DNA of 64,000 nucleotides, taken from assembly GCA_015680685.1 (NCBI GenBank), contig MNCI01009428.1, positions 455 to 64,454 on the forward strand. Direction: 5' to 3'. The stretch is from Gnetum montanum (taxonomy: Eukaryota; Streptophyta; Gnetopsida; Gnetales; Gnetaceae). Below the pieces are notes generated by a model that saw nothing but the letters and a program-made list of their open reading frames with translations, made no database searches and was not told the DNA's origin. The position numbers were made by a program, and so were the translations under genes. Below are positions 32,424-44,976 of this stretch, one piece after another. The stretch's first letter is position 1. Every line of letters begins with the position of its first letter.

Positions 32424-34850
32424 ATGTCTTCTTCTTGTCATAGGCATGATGGTGTCAAGCCACTAGTCCCACAAGAATGCAAAGTGGTGTATACTCATCT
32501 AGATGAGTATGTGCTTGACTTCATCTTCATCCTACATCAAGATGGGCAACTATGATGGTGTGACATGGAAGGCAACATTGTAATGCCTCCCAATCGATCT
32601 ATGCTTGTGGAGTTGCTTCAAACTCTTAAGAAGTTAGGCATCCATGATCTTCAAGAAGAGTATGTTGTGCATGACTTCGACTATTGGGACTATCATCCCA
32701 TTGAAACACAACATAGGCAAGATCAACATCGGGAGAGGCACCATGAGGTTGTGAAGGGGAAACGGTTCACCAATCCCTTATTCTTGTTGAACCAAGATGA
32801 CAATGAGGATTCTACCTCTAGGGGTTCTCAACATGAAAACTCTCCACCTCTTAATATTGGTGATGAGGGGATAGCCTTGAATCTACAGTTCACTATCAAC
32901 AATCTAGGTTCAAGAAAGGATGGTAGTCAAGACAAGGGATTAGACAAGTGTCAAGAGGATAAGAAATTGACAAAGGTGTTTTTCATAATCGAAGGGGAAT
33001 TAGCAAACACCATGGTGGTGGCAGCCCTCTTTCCTATTCATCCTCTTCATCTATATCTTCTTCTTCCTCCTCTTCTAGTTTTGAAAGACGTTGCAGAAGG
33101 AATAACCGTAATGGAGGTGAATAATGGGAAAACACTATTAATCACTAAGCCCATAATGAATGAATGGGTAATAGAGGACATCATCAATGATAATGAAATA
33201 ATGATGATGATGACCTTTGATTGGAAACTCAAAGCATGCTTAATATTGTAGAGGTTGTAAAGATTCCAACTAGACATGTGAGAGATAGTTGGATCAAGTG
33301 CCAAGACATGAACAATATCTCAAGATTTGAGTAGGGATATACCTCTAATCCACAAACACATCTACAAGGTTTCCACAATGCCTATGCCTTGCAAAACATT
33401 AAAAATGATTAGTAAGAACTCAAGCTCTTTCCCAAGACACTCATTAAGGAAGTAGAAAGCTGGTACTAGTCCTTGGAGCCAGAATCCATTCATAGATGGA
33501 GTACCATGCTAAAAGTATTTAATAATAAGTATCAGACATATCCTAGAATATCTAATTTGAGAAGGCAAATCCAAGGCTAGAAACAGGAAACACATGAACC
33601 CTTGGATGTTACCATGGGCACATATTATTCTCTCATACAATGATACCCTAGCCATGGCTATTCTCAAAGGGAATAACTCTGCCACATCATAGATGAGCTT
33701 AGAGTAGAAACTAGAAGAACTCTTGGGGTTTATGCCCAAGGGAGACTGTCCGAACTAAGAGCTCATTAAATTCAAAGGCTAATAGAGCAGGTAGCAAAAG
33801 AAGAAGAAGAGTTGCAAAGAAGAAAAAATGTAGAAGAATATAATAGGTATCCTTCCATTAGGAAAAGGGAGGTTTGATTTTGTGACAAGGAGGAGTCACC
33901 ACTTGATGAGGTGGTGAAGAAGAAAATATTGCCCATTCAAAAATCTGTTTCTAATATTTTAGCAAAGGTTGATAAACTATGGGAATCTTTGGATGAGAAG
34001 TTTCAAACTGCTATGAAGATTACTGAAAAATCCAAAGAGTGGAATAGTGATTGTGACCACAGGAGGCAAAAAGAAGCTAAACGTGCCTACTAAAGAGGTA
34101 ATGGCAAAGCTATTGCAGTAGAAGAAGCTATGGAGATAGACTTCGAAGATGATGGTGGATGTGAAATTTTTCAATATGACCATACTAAGTGATGTTGCTC
34201 TATGGTGTCACACTTACAAGAGTCTAGGGTGTACATGCTAAATATGCAACTAGTAAGGAGGTAAGTACTTAGATTATTGCCTTATCCTCAAGATAACCTG
34301 AGGTAGTTCCACTAGCAATAACAAGCTTGCTATCCAAGTGGAGATCCACCATAATTGTATGAGTAATACCAATAGTTGCAACAACCATAGCCATGGGAAA
34401 TGCCACCATCAAGACAACAACGCCCTTATAGGCAACCAGATCCATATGCATACTATGTTTAGCAACCCATTTCTCCACAAAGCTTTGCAAGCCATGCCTC
34501 ATTCCAACATCATTATTATCCTTCAGAGTACCATCAAACTCATTCACTATCTACTCAAGGGAAGCATCCATATCCATACCATCCTTCACATCCATTTGCA
34601 TACATCCCTCCATCCTCAACCTAGTTACATCTTGCTCCATCCATGTAGGGTGAAATTTCTTCACAGCCATAATAATGAAATGCTACAAGGGCTATACATT
34701 TACAACCAGCCTTCCAGCCCAGTGGTTTGGACAATCGATCTAGGAAACGATCATTTTGTTGATTCAATAGTCCTTCCAAACCCTAACAACCTAATGCAAC
34801 TAGTCATCCTATATCTTTAACACCCTCATCCTTTACATCAAACACATTCA
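32424..34850 (+). pseudogene. gag: gag of element C (decayed)
   Basis: ATG at 32424 (MSSSCHRHDGVKPLVPQE) leads into 'VVYTHLDEYVLDFIFILHQ' and 'MEGNIVMPPNRSML', in frame, with the open stretch 32565-33251 the longest. A capsid-like block follows near 33465 ('PLEPESIHRW', 'MLKVFNNKYQ', in pieces), then 'KVDKLWESLDEKFQTAMKI' at 33965-34021, which is conserved with the 13.2-kb element. A degraded zinc knuckle (CEIFQYDH, one Cys lost) sits at 34161-34184. About 200 nt around 33700-33900 are present here and absent from the 13.2-kb gag. Several stops and frameshifts. Confidence 0.8.
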
Positions 34851-34899
34851 AGAGTCCTTCAAACCAAACACTACCTCATATCTGCACTATGATATTAAC

Positions 34900-35908
34900 T
34901 CATACTATTTTTGATTGGATTAAGGCTATCAACCTTCCCATGAAAAGATCTAACCCAGAAAGTCCTCTTATTTACTTACAGATTACTAGACATGAGCCAT
35001 GCAAGGCTCTTCTTGATTCTGGTTCTAGTCTCAATCTTATCTCCCATAACATGTACAAAGCATAGAACCTACCACCTCTCAAGAAGAGCAACATCCATTT
35101 GGAATTGATAGATTAGTCAATCACTATTCCTTTGGAATTAGTGAAGGACATTGTAACTACAGTTTGTGGATGGTCTTATCCTGTCGATTTTCTGGTGATC
35201 AAGGTAGACAATTGCAAAGGTGACTTCCCCATCATTATGAAATATGCATGGTTAAGCATAGTTGATGCATGAATGGGCATCAGGGACATCTCCTTGAAAA
35301 TCTTCAAGGAAAAAAATTTGAATGGCTAGAGAAGAAGCGTGTTCCATGCATCATGCATAGCAACAATGGGTGCAATTGCATGTAGAAAATTTGATCCATT
35401 AGAAGTACATATATTAAAGCATGTAATTAGTGCACACATGAAATTGATATCAAAAGGTGTTTGTATGTAGTAGCCACAAAACAGGATGGCACCTAGTGGC
35501 TAATAGCTGACTCTAATAGCAGCACACTATGCATGGAACCCTCTGAGAGCCTAACATGTGCTTATATCAAAGGTATGGATGAACTTGACCAAGTTCATCA
35601 CAAACTCTCTAATGATGAAGTTGATGATACCTATTGGGGAGAGTTGGAAATCCTTGATAATTTCAAGAAGGAGCCCCTCGAGTTAAAAACTCTACTAGCC
35701 AACATGGAGTATGTATTTTTAAATAATGGCAAGCCGGTTATAATAAATGCAAATCTTGTTGCTGAACAAAAAGACAAGTTGTTGAAGGTGGTCAAAAAAT
35801 GGTCAACAGCCTTTGCTTGATCATATATGGAACTAACTAGAATTGATCCAAGGATATGCCAACATTGTAAATCAATCCATCTATAAAGCCAAGGAGGCAA
35901 CCGCAATG
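34900..35908 (+). pseudogene. Protease and start of RT of element C, cut at the inverted LTR
   Basis: The protease keeps its active site, CKALLDSGSSLNLIS (34998-35042). 'VDNCKGDFPIIM' and the linker follow, then 'ELDQVHHKLSNDEVDD' and 'MEYVFLNNGKPVIINANL' (35705-35758) and 'LTRIDPRICQH'. Coding similarity ends in 'KPRRQPQW' at 35886-35909, the position equivalent to 10309-10332 in the 13.2-kb element. It runs directly into the complement of a primer site (CAATGGTGCCA, 35904-35914). All later pol domains are absent. Confidence 0.8.
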
Positions 35909-35915
35909 GTGCCAA

Positions 35916-36888
35916 TGATGAGCAATGAGGTATCCCCTACACCCAATCATATGAATCACAAGCATTCATGCACGATCTAGTTGAATTCCATGGATGGGAC
36001 TAGTTTTGCATCTAGATCATTAAGCATTAATCATAGTTTGCTATCTTCCCACTTGGACTAGTGGTAGCTTTGTCATGTATGGTTTAGTCCAAAGTGAAAC
36101 ATATGATTCTTGATGTTGTTTTGGCCTTATGCTACTCCTAACAATAATATAGAAATCAATTACTTAATCTAATTAACAACATAAAGATAAATTCTAAAAT
36201 AGCCTACGGGCGATGAGTGTTCATTCCCAACTTACAGTACATGTCCTGAACCCACATATCCACTACTAGGATTATCAAGTGCTATGCTACTAGGAAAACC
36301 AAGAAAAAATGCTACTAGGATTACCAAGAGAATAAGTGTTTAGGCTCAAAACTTGTCATGCTCATTCCGCCAATTCATTAACATGCATGAAATATAAATA
36401 TTAACTAAGTACATGAAATGTAAATTGCATGGAAAGTAAAATTAATCTAAGTCAAAGTGCTATGATGAATAAGAATAAATCTTAATCTTATTGTTGTTCA
36501 TGGAATGTCTCTAGGTACATTGCCACTCAAATAAGATGTTGTACAACTAACTAAGATCCACACTGTGGGCACTCACTGATTATTCTTAAGACTACAGAAT
36601 AAAATTGTAAGAGTTTGGCTACTCTATTGACAAAAGAATGTCAATACACGATAGGAGCATGCATATTTATAACTGAAAATAAACACTGTGTTGACAGGGC
36701 CTTGTCAATGTATTGCTTATGTCGACAGGGCCTCATTAATGTGGCTACATTGAGGTGGCTACTTTGAAGCAATTGCATCAAGCTAGCTGCATTGAAGTGG
36801 CAACCTTGAAGCATCTACCTCAAAGAGGTTACCTGAAAGCGGCCATGTCGAAGATGTTGTGTCGACGCAACCAACTAATGCTTCATCA
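35916..36888 (-). repeat. Right LTR of element C, inverted
   Basis: On the plus strand it begins TGATGAGCAATG (the complement of the usual LTR 3' end) and ends CTTCATCA. It is preceded by one spacer base and an 11-nt complement of the tRNA-Asp primer site. The U3 (about 36680-36880) contains GTCGACAGGGCC, TTGACAGGGCC and repeated GTGGCNAC-TTGAAGC words. It differs from the left LTR over much of its length. Confidence 0.85.
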
Positions 36889-36893
36889 ATAGT

Positions 36894-37949
36894 AAAATCT
36901 CAAATCTCAAAAGAAGACAAAAATCAAGTGAAGCTAAAATAATCATTTTTAAAAAAAATTAAGACCATATCTATATAATTTATATTTGAATTATTATTCC
37001 ACATAAAATAAGATATAAAATTCTATTATTTTTAATTTTGTAAAAAGATTGATGGGTAAATGTAATTAGAGAATGACCCCAATCTCTCATTGTCTCTTGC
37101 ATTTCTAGCCCAATTTTTCATAGAATAGGCATGTCCCATTATATTCTATTATGGCCCTATCATTTGACTATAAATATGTGGGCAAATCATATTTGTAAGT
37201 AAACCAATTGATGCCATTGAGGAAAATTAATGTTGAAGAAAGAATATTGAAGATATTACAAAATTCTCTCTATTTACCTCATTACTTCATCATTGGTTTC
37301 AATTCATTATCAATTATCATTCATCAAATTTAAGTCATCAATCCTTACATCACCATTTCACAATTTATCCCATAATCTCATATCATATTCATCATTTACA
37401 ATCCTATTCACAAGTTCACAATTTATCTCATTACAAGTTCATTCATCATCAATTCATCATATTCACCAATTCTCATTAATCAAAGAAGTTGAACAATCAC
37501 ATTTGGGGCCACTTTTATGTAATGGATTTTAGCCAAAAAATTGACTTAAATTATTTCCAAATTTTGTAGAAAGGTAGATTGTTAAAAGAGCTTCCGATCA
37601 AATAATCACTAACTCCATAAATCTCTCAGATCATAGAGATATTCATCTTGCAAATAGTAATTTCTATTCTAGATGCTAACAATTTTATTCTAAACCCCTT
37701 TTTTGAGCATTTTTTCAATAATCAAATAAAATCCAATTGATTTAAAATTTTACAAACATATAAATTAAAGAATGAGCTTTTTAATAAGCCTAAAGATTAG
37801 CCCAAAATTCATCTAGATTGCAAAGATATTGTAACTACAAATTAGAAAAAAATCAATTTTTCCAAGTTGGGCCACTCACATATCCAATATAATGGGCTAC
37901 CAAAAATCTATAAAATCAAAAATTCTTTCATATTTTCTTACATAAAAAA
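36894..37949. other. A+T-rich DNA with a promoter-like patch
   Basis: No coding region. ACTATAAATATGTGGG at 37169-37184 resembles a TATA box in an LTR-like setting, and 37300-37480 is a low-complexity run of TTCATCA/CAATTCAT words. No LTR ends or target duplications could be assigned. Confidence 0.35.
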
Positions 37950-39009
37950 ATGGATGCAAGATTAACATCCTTGGAGCTACAAGTTACTTCATGAACAAAA
38001 TTAGTAAGGAACAATTTAACTCATAATGATCTATGATGTTTGTGAAGTTACTAAAAGGCTAATTTTCAATGTTGTTTGTCATGTTATTAGGATTGTGTTT
38101 ATGATGGCTTACAAACTTCTGTAAGGCTAATTATTTGCTTTAACTATTGTGTTACTGGGGCTGGGTCAAAGCCCTCAAAATTGCAAGTTACTTAAGGAAC
38201 AAATTAGTGGTGGACTATTAGATCATAAATGTTAGACTTGTTGTAAGATGGTGTTGTGGTAAAGGATGATAGCCAAAAATAATGAAAGAGTCATGAGGCA
38301 TAAATATTGAGCATAGTTGTATATCTTCCCTTAAGATAGTTGTTACAATTGGATAAATTAATAAAAGAATACAAATCATGCTACTCCTACAACCCTGTAC
38401 AGCTTAATAAATCATTGCAAGTACAGGCAAATATTGTTATGTATCTAATCAAACTATCAAGGTGCACCAATATTGTTTTCATTTATAAACTTGTAATTCG
38501 AAATTGCTAATGTTATTGTATGCATAGAAGCATTATAGTTCTGTATCTAAGTGCATGTCATAATTTGTGAAAACACAAACAAATCTTAATAGAATGCTTT
38601 AAAAAAATGAGTAAACAGGGGAATTTCATAAACCAGAATTTAATAGAACCTCCCAAAGAAGGACACAAAATTGACATAGAATAACAAGAAAAAATTTTAG
38701 TTCTGAAAAATCATGAAATGAAATTTGATTAAATATCCTAATTTAGCAAAGGAGATAAAATTACAACTTGTTTAACATAAAGCAAAGTTACTAATATAAA
38801 AGCAACTGCATACTAGCTGTACATTGATAAAAGTTATGATTGGGAAAAAGATATTTATTTACCATAAATGACTCTTTAAATTAAAAGGTTTCCAAGATCA
38901 TTATTGAATCCATACTAGTTCATATACTTTCAATGATAGGACCAAGGGATTCTATACATTCTACTTGGTAGAAAACAATCAAAATTGTTTTAACAAATTC
39001 AAACAACTA

Positions 39010-39083
39010 TTTGGATGGTGTAGTTGGTCATCAAGTTAGTCTCACACACTAAAGGTCCCCATTTTAAGTTTGGGCTCAAACAA
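39010..39083 (+). pseudogene. tRNA-Val(CAC)-like relic 2
   Basis: This is the best preserved of the three. It opens ATTTGGATGGTGTAGTTGG, has the anticodon arm TTAGT-CTCACAC-ACTAA (anticodon CAC), and ends GGGCTCAAACA, close to the plant tRNA-Val end GGGCTCAGACA. The T-loop TTCGA has become TTTAA. It is unlikely to be functional because the D- and T-arm pairs are damaged. Confidence 0.65.
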
Positions 39084-39084
39084 G

Positions 39085-39455
39085 TAAAATTTATGTTTTT
39101 GATTAAACTTATGAAATCACACTATTGTTCTTAAATATTGCAATCTCACACCTCATGCTTAATTGAACAACCCAAGATAGGTACAATTTATGTTTTTAAT
39201 TAAACTTCTAAAATCATGTTGTTGTTCTTAAATATTGTAGTTTCATGCCTGAAGCTTAACTGGACAACCCATGTTTTTAATTAAAATTTTGAAATCATGC
39301 TATTGTTCTTAAATATTGTAGTTTTGCACCTCAAGCTTAACTAGACAACCCATCACAAGTAAAATTTATGTTTTTAATTAAACTTCTGAAATCATGCTAT
39401 TGTTCTTAAATATTGCAGTTTCGCACCTAAAGCTTAATTGAACAACCTAGATTGT
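39085..39455. repeat. Minisatellite, about 95-bp unit, four copies
   Basis: Each copy contains ATGTTTTTRATTAAA, ATTGTTCTTAAATATTG and GCTTAAYTGRACAACC in the same order. It begins one base after the tRNA-like relic at 39010-39083. Confidence 0.85.
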
Positions 39456-40000
39456 GAATCATGCTTTATGTCAAGCAATGCAATGGCTCATTGTAAGTTT
39501 CATAAGACAGAAAAAAATTATTTTCATCCAATAGAAGTTTAGAACCCATAATATCATCCCCAACCATGAATAGTACTTGTAGTTGGTAGTCTTTTAGTAT
39601 ACATCTTAGTAAAAAAATTCAGTGTTTACTATACAAAGATACAAGACAAAGCCAATGAATATTTCCATCATCCAACAAACAAGATAATTGATACAATATA
39701 TAAAATTCCAAGACCAAAGTCAATGCAAACATGAATTAAGTCACCCTCTAATATTACTAGAGAATTTCTCAAAACTGAAATATATATCACATTATATTTG
39801 ATCATATTGATTTGTCTAAATTGAGTGGAAAAAAATAGTGTAGAATTTCTGAGAGAGGGTATTGCATTCACCAATTTCAAGGTTACCGTAATGATGCTTG
39901 TTAGTTTTGGATCTTAAGGAATAGGCCACCAGAATGCAAAAGATAAAAATAAGGGTTTTTTAAAAAAGATTTAGTGTATCTAGACTTCTTCTAAAAGACC

Positions 40001-40756
40001 AAAATAGTTTTTTTTTCTACAAGTATTCACTATTTTCTTCATGAACACATTTTGCTTTCATTAGCAAAAGTAAAATCTAAAGCTAGTTATGTAAAATTCA
40101 TGAATTTATTTTCAGTTAAAATAAATTTCAAAAAATACTAAGCTTTCATGCAAAAAGTAAAGCAAATGGTACTTATTATTTCCCTCAATTTCAATTTCAT
40201 AGTTATAGGCAGGTGATAAATTAATGTGCAAATGCATAGCCCTCCAACCATTATTTTAAAAAAATAAATGCACTTTGAAGAAGACACTTAATTTAAACAT
40301 CTTTCTTCTTACCTTTCCAAATAAAAACATCTAGTTAAAATACAAAACTTTTGGGGTAAAGAAAACTACAAAACAAAGCACACCTGATGCCTTCCACTAT
40401 GGAACATATTCATAAATCTATTAGGAAAGAGGCTTCACTAGTTGATGAAGGCATCATGAGAATTTTTGTAAGCATATATATGTTTTTGTAAATAATCTTC
40501 CCATGGAAACCCTTTAAAAAAAGGTTTATAAGAATATATGAATTTTGTTTATATCCAATAAGTGCATCAATATGTTTTTATGTTATAAAATTAATCCAGT
40601 TGTAATTATAATTTGCTAATGTTATCAGCACAACACAAAAAGTCTTAATACCACTACAAAATTCTTAATGATTTATCATGTGCTACCTTGCCACACATCC
40701 ATTGCAGATTTCAAACATTACAACTTGAAAGCTAACCAGTTTGATTAAATTCTTAT
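40001..40756. other. A+T-rich spacer left of element D
   Basis: No supported feature. Its last five bases, CTTAT (40752-40756), are the left target duplication of element D. Confidence 0.5.
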
Positions 40757-41568
40757 TAATGAGTGGAGAGGTACCCCTACACTCAACCATATGAATATGA
40801 GAGTTTCACGCATGATTCGGTTGAACTCTGTAGACGGGCTAGTTGTGGTATCTAGATAGTTACTCATAGATCACAGTTCGTTGTCTTCCCACTTGGACTA
40901 GTATTAGATTTGTCATGTATGGTTTAGTCCAGAGTGAGGTGTATGGTGTGTTCCTATGCTAATGCTACTCTTGGGTATGATGGTAAATAATATTAGCTAC
41001 GCTAGAAGAGAGAGGGTGTGAGATAATCTAAACTAGCCTAAGTGCAATAAGCATCCATTCCTTAATCATCCGTACACATCTTGGACCTCGTGCACGTCTA
41101 CCACTGGGATTACCAAGCACATGGCCTAAGTACGCTATTGGGTTACCAAGTAGTCACATTTAAATGCTCGTGATTAAGTCGTACTCATTCCGCATTTAAA
41201 AGGAGTTTAGGGTGAAGATCTATGAACTAAGAAAGTAGTAAATAACAATAACAATTAAATAATTAAGCTAAGTGGATGCTACAATGATGAAGTAATCTCA
41301 ATGTTTATTGCTAGTCATATGCATGTCCAAGTACATCACACTCGAATAAGGATGTTGTACAATGACAATCATCACACTGCGGGCATGCACTGGGAGGAAA
41401 GGGTTGAGAGAAAGAACTACTAAAAAACTAAACACTTGAAAGAAAATTCTAAAAAAACTGCCTACCAAAATTGTCTACCTCTTATTTATAGATGAGGAGA
41501 CAGGCTGCGATATCATGTATGCGATATCATGTATGTGATATTGTGACCAACAAAATGATAACTCATCA
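40757..41568 (-). repeat. 3' LTR of element D
   Basis: On the plus strand TAATGAGTGG (terminal TGATG with one change) to AACTCATCA; 812 bp. The U3 near 41500-41545 holds three GATAT[CT]-centred words before a TATA box (complement of CTTATTTATAG). Confidence 0.88.
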
Positions 41569-41577
41569 TACCCCCAC
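41569..41577 (-). other. Purine-rich tract of element D
   Basis: The minus strand reads GTGGGGGTA just before the 3' LTR, matching GTGGGGATA at 18158 in the 13.2-kb element. Confidence 0.7.
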
Positions 41578-41759
41578 AACTGAATGAAAACTTGTCCTCG
41601 AGTTACAGTGAGAACAAGCTCCATTGATTACATAGTGGATAGGTATTGGATTATTGAATGGTGAGAATGGGTTCATGCTGCAGTGTGGAATCAGAAAAAA
41701 ATTGAGACACAACACAAAGAATGCAAAAGAAAATTCTATAGCTACAAAATTGATGGAAC

Positions 41760-44502
41760 TCATGTAGTTCCTAGTGGTAGTGACTCCTCCATGGGTGCCT
41801 TTCCCTTGTCTTGTGCTCCAGGTCTTGGGACTCAATGGCGTTGAAGTATGACCTCGAGTTTCTCCTCTTCGGTTCGAGGATCCTATGCCATCCATGCTAA
41901 TGTTCCGATGTTTGATGGAGTCGACACCTCCCATGGGGAGGGTAGTTGCTGAAACATTTTGTTTGCTTTGACATACCAAGCCGCAAACACCCATCGTTCC
42001 TTCTCATAGGCTCTAGCTTTTTCTCTGTATTCTTGGAAATCTACAAGCCGTTGAGCCAAATCTATTGTGACATCCTTTTGTCCCTGGTAGCTTTCTTTAA
42101 CCACCTCAAGTTCAGAATTTGCAATCTCCAGTTTTTACAATATCTTCTTGCGTTCTACAAATTCTGTTTCATAGTTGTTGTAGGTGGTGGCTACCTATTG
42201 CTTGAGCTCTGTTCTTGGGCATCCTGCTATTAACATGGCAAGGTTGGCATACCACAAGTTTTCCAACTCCATGTATTCTGTAAGGTCTTGGATCTACAGG
42301 TCCTGATTTTTAACTTCCGCCTAGTGGGCAAATGCATATGTGTCCAATATGGCTTGACAATCAATGTTTTGAGCACTAATAACATTGATGTGGGCCTTGG
42401 CCATAATGATCTCCTTCTCAATGGCCTAGAAAGTGCTCCTTTAGCTTTTCATGCCATTTAGCCTCATTTTTCCATGCGCTTATTTCGATAGCCGTCTTTT
42501 GGTAGATGGCACGTACCTCCTCCATTGAGGGGGTTTGATTTTCCCTGGCTAAACAGCTCATGTCTTGGTTGACCCGGATAAATTGTTCTCGCAATTGATG
42601 AAAATGTTCTTCAAGAACATTCTTTTGTTTTTCCATAGAGGTCAACTGAAGGTTATCAGGAACAAGCTACTTGTTTTCCTCTTGTAAGGCCTTGAGTGCC
42701 TTGGTATGCACATAAGTCTATGCTTGCGCTACATAGGCATCCCAAACAACCTTCTCTTTTTCTTCTGCCACCTTCTTATTCTCCATTACTAGTTTGTCCA
42801 GTTGCTTAGTTTTGAAAGCATCTAGCTAGTCCACAAGAACCAATTGCAAAGGATCCCGATGTGCTACTTGTAGGGTCATGAGCCTTTCTTGCAATTTTTT
42901 CACCTCTTCTTCAGCACGCTTGGCCCTCATCTCTGTCAAGACCAACTTTCCTTTGGTGGAAATGAGATTTGATTGAATTGCTGTAACATCTTGAGGGATG
43001 TCAAATAGGGACGTCATTACTTGTCCTATTTGTAGCAATTGATCAAGTACATCCTCATGTTCCACAAGAGTCATTGAGGTTCTGGCCAAAGTTTGAGCAT
43101 CCCATGCTCTTGTGAGATTTGCCGATGGCACAATAGGTACATTGAACGATTCTTTAATGTGATCTACGATCACTTCTGCAGCTCCTGTTGCATCCTAGTG
43201 TTGCATGACCACCACTGTGGCCCTTTCACCGATTTCTAATTGTACTTGGAAAGATACAACATTCCCTGAGATCTATTGTGACCAAGTGCTTTCCCCTCCT
43301 CCTGTATGGATGGACACTTCACCCCTTGCACGATCCAAAGAAAATATGGGTTGTATGGCATCGTCGATGATGTGGAAGAGATTTGCATCATCACGACTTC
43401 CCCAATTGACCATCTTAGTGATGGCCCTGAGATGGCTCATCGATGGTCTGTAATCTTGTGGTAGTGATGGTTGATCCTGGCCCATGCTAAGCCCTACTTC
43501 CTATTGTTGGCTGGGTCCTACAAGTTGAGTTGCAGTTGGCCCAGCCATTTGTTCTTTTTCTTGTTCTGGTCCCAACATCTCACCAGTGATTTTCCTTGTG
43601 GATGGTGGCTTTAGCAGTTCAACATATGAAGCATTTTGGGATTTTTGGAGGAAATCATTAGTATATCCTTTGATGCCAGCACGTCTACATAGCTTCCTGA
43701 TAAGACAAGGGAAGGGTAATGCAAGTTTCCCTGTCTTCCATTCTTCAAACCGCCTTTGGATCTCTGTAAAATATAGATGGGGTAGGTTATGATTAATCTT
43801 TTCCATCAACACTGCACATCCTCTTGCCACATATCTTAAAATTCTTTTTAAGCCCTTCATTGGGAAGAGGTGATAAGTTCCAATTTTGAAATAGATCCTT
43901 TCTTTCATCGTCAACTCTTCAAACGTCTTATCCTTGCCATATGCCCTTTCCAACCAAACTCGTTGTGCATCGGGATCTAAATGGGTAGATAACTGAGCAA
44001 CCTTTGGCCCTATATTCAAAAGGTTTAATACTTCTAAAATGGCATGTATAGAGAAATCAACTATCACACCACAAATGTTAATTGTGGTGCCTTGTTCTCT
44101 ATTGTGCCAAAATTGGTATGTTTCCCCTAAGTACCAGGCACCGCTTTCAGAGAGGATAGGCCATAATGGGGATCCTTTGAGGTGATCCCTAATGGCCTCT
44201 AGAGAAAACTCTATGAAATATTCAAAATTTAATTCCACAATCACTACAATGAATGTGGATCTTTTGTGGATAGCGTAAACACAATCTTGGGGCAACGTGA
44301 GATGTTGTCCCTATTTAGTCGCTACCACAGTTCCTTCTTCTACCTGCCTTGATTGTATAGTAGCAGGGTGTTCTTGGTGAATGCTAAATGATTGTTCCTC
44401 CTACTCTACATGTTGTCCGATGGGAACTTTTCCTTCGCCTCTCCTAGGTCGTTTGCTCCCACCTTGAGCAGGACCTTCTTGTTGTCCACATTTCGGGGCC
44501 AT
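41760..44502 (-). pseudogene. ORF3 of element D (best preserved copy)
   Basis: Begins MAPKCGQQEGPAQGG with a basic 'SKRPRRGEGK' patch. The open stretch 44295-43501 (264 codons) covers the globular domain: 'PILSESGAWYLGETYQFWHN', 'TTINICGVIVDFSIHAILEV', 'IYFKIGTYHLFPMKGLKRIL', 'LPHLYFTEIQRRFEEWKTGK' and 'LALPFPCLIRKLCRRAGIKG'. This has the look of the 'putative plant transposon protein' domain (hydrophobic 'FSxxxIxxxLxL' and 'LPFPxLIxxLCxxAG'). Then a long coiled coil (about 43170-42130) and the C-terminal module 'WYVKANKMFQQLPSPWEV', 'IGTLAWM' and 'DPRTEEEKLE'. A single frameshift near 42410 and relatively few stops. About 914 codons against 951 in the other copy. Function unknown; the basic patch suggests nucleic-acid binding or nuclear entry. 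Confidence 0.8.
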
Positions 44503-44976
44503 CTGCAATCACATGGGGCCAATCGTTAGTAAGGTTGTTTCTGAAGTTAAGTTATACCTAATTGCTTTCCTTAATGGATTTATTTTATTTCCATGTGATG
44601 TTTCCCGAAAGATTATAATAATGAGTTCTTTTTTACTTAGGTGGTTTCCAAATTTAGTTTCCCGGTATAACTAAGGGGATGCAATTATTTTCGGCACAGT
44701 TATCCTTAATGTTATAACTAATTACCCTTGATAATGCCCTTCAGGCGATGACAAATTTCAACAAAGTTATGCACTATTCAACATGTGTCCTTCCCCCATG
44801 ACTAAGATGAACACTTCGGGTTCAAGTAGGTTCAGACGGAATGAAAATTGGAGCATCAGCGAGCGAGATATAGGTTGAAAAGCTAGGGGTGAGCAATCAC
44901 AAGTTGTAGAGAGAAATTGGAAAAACTCCCCAGCGTGGAGAGTTGAAAATAATGATAAGTGGTGTGGGGGAGTCAC

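Larger units (their letters stand above)
31333..36888 (+). mobile_element. Element C: chimeric element with inverted LTRs and a perfect target duplication
   Basis: Left to right: plus-strand LTR (31333-32268), tRNA-Asp primer site (32270-32287), gag, protease and the start of RT on the plus strand (32424-35908), then the complement of a primer site and a minus-strand LTR (35916-36888). The flanking 5-mers are ATAGT (31328-31332) and ATAGT (36889-36893), an exact match. Both outer ends are U3 ends (TGATG outward). The two LTRs belong to the same family but are clearly different in sequence, so this is not one LTR simply flipped. Internal coding is broken by stops. Confidence 0.75.
37950..40000. 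repeat. Anciently duplicated non-coding segment, copy 2
   Basis: Partner of 28200-31180 (see there for shared blocks). Includes the second tRNA-Val-like relic and a minisatellite. Element C lies between the two copies. Confidence 0.55.

Noticed and set aside
37165-37185. TATA-like box of an unknown LTR or gene
   Set aside because: No LTR ends, target duplication or downstream coding region found.
39010-39083. Functional tRNA-Val gene
   Set aside because: T-loop and D-arm pairing are damaged and the B box is lost at its CpG.
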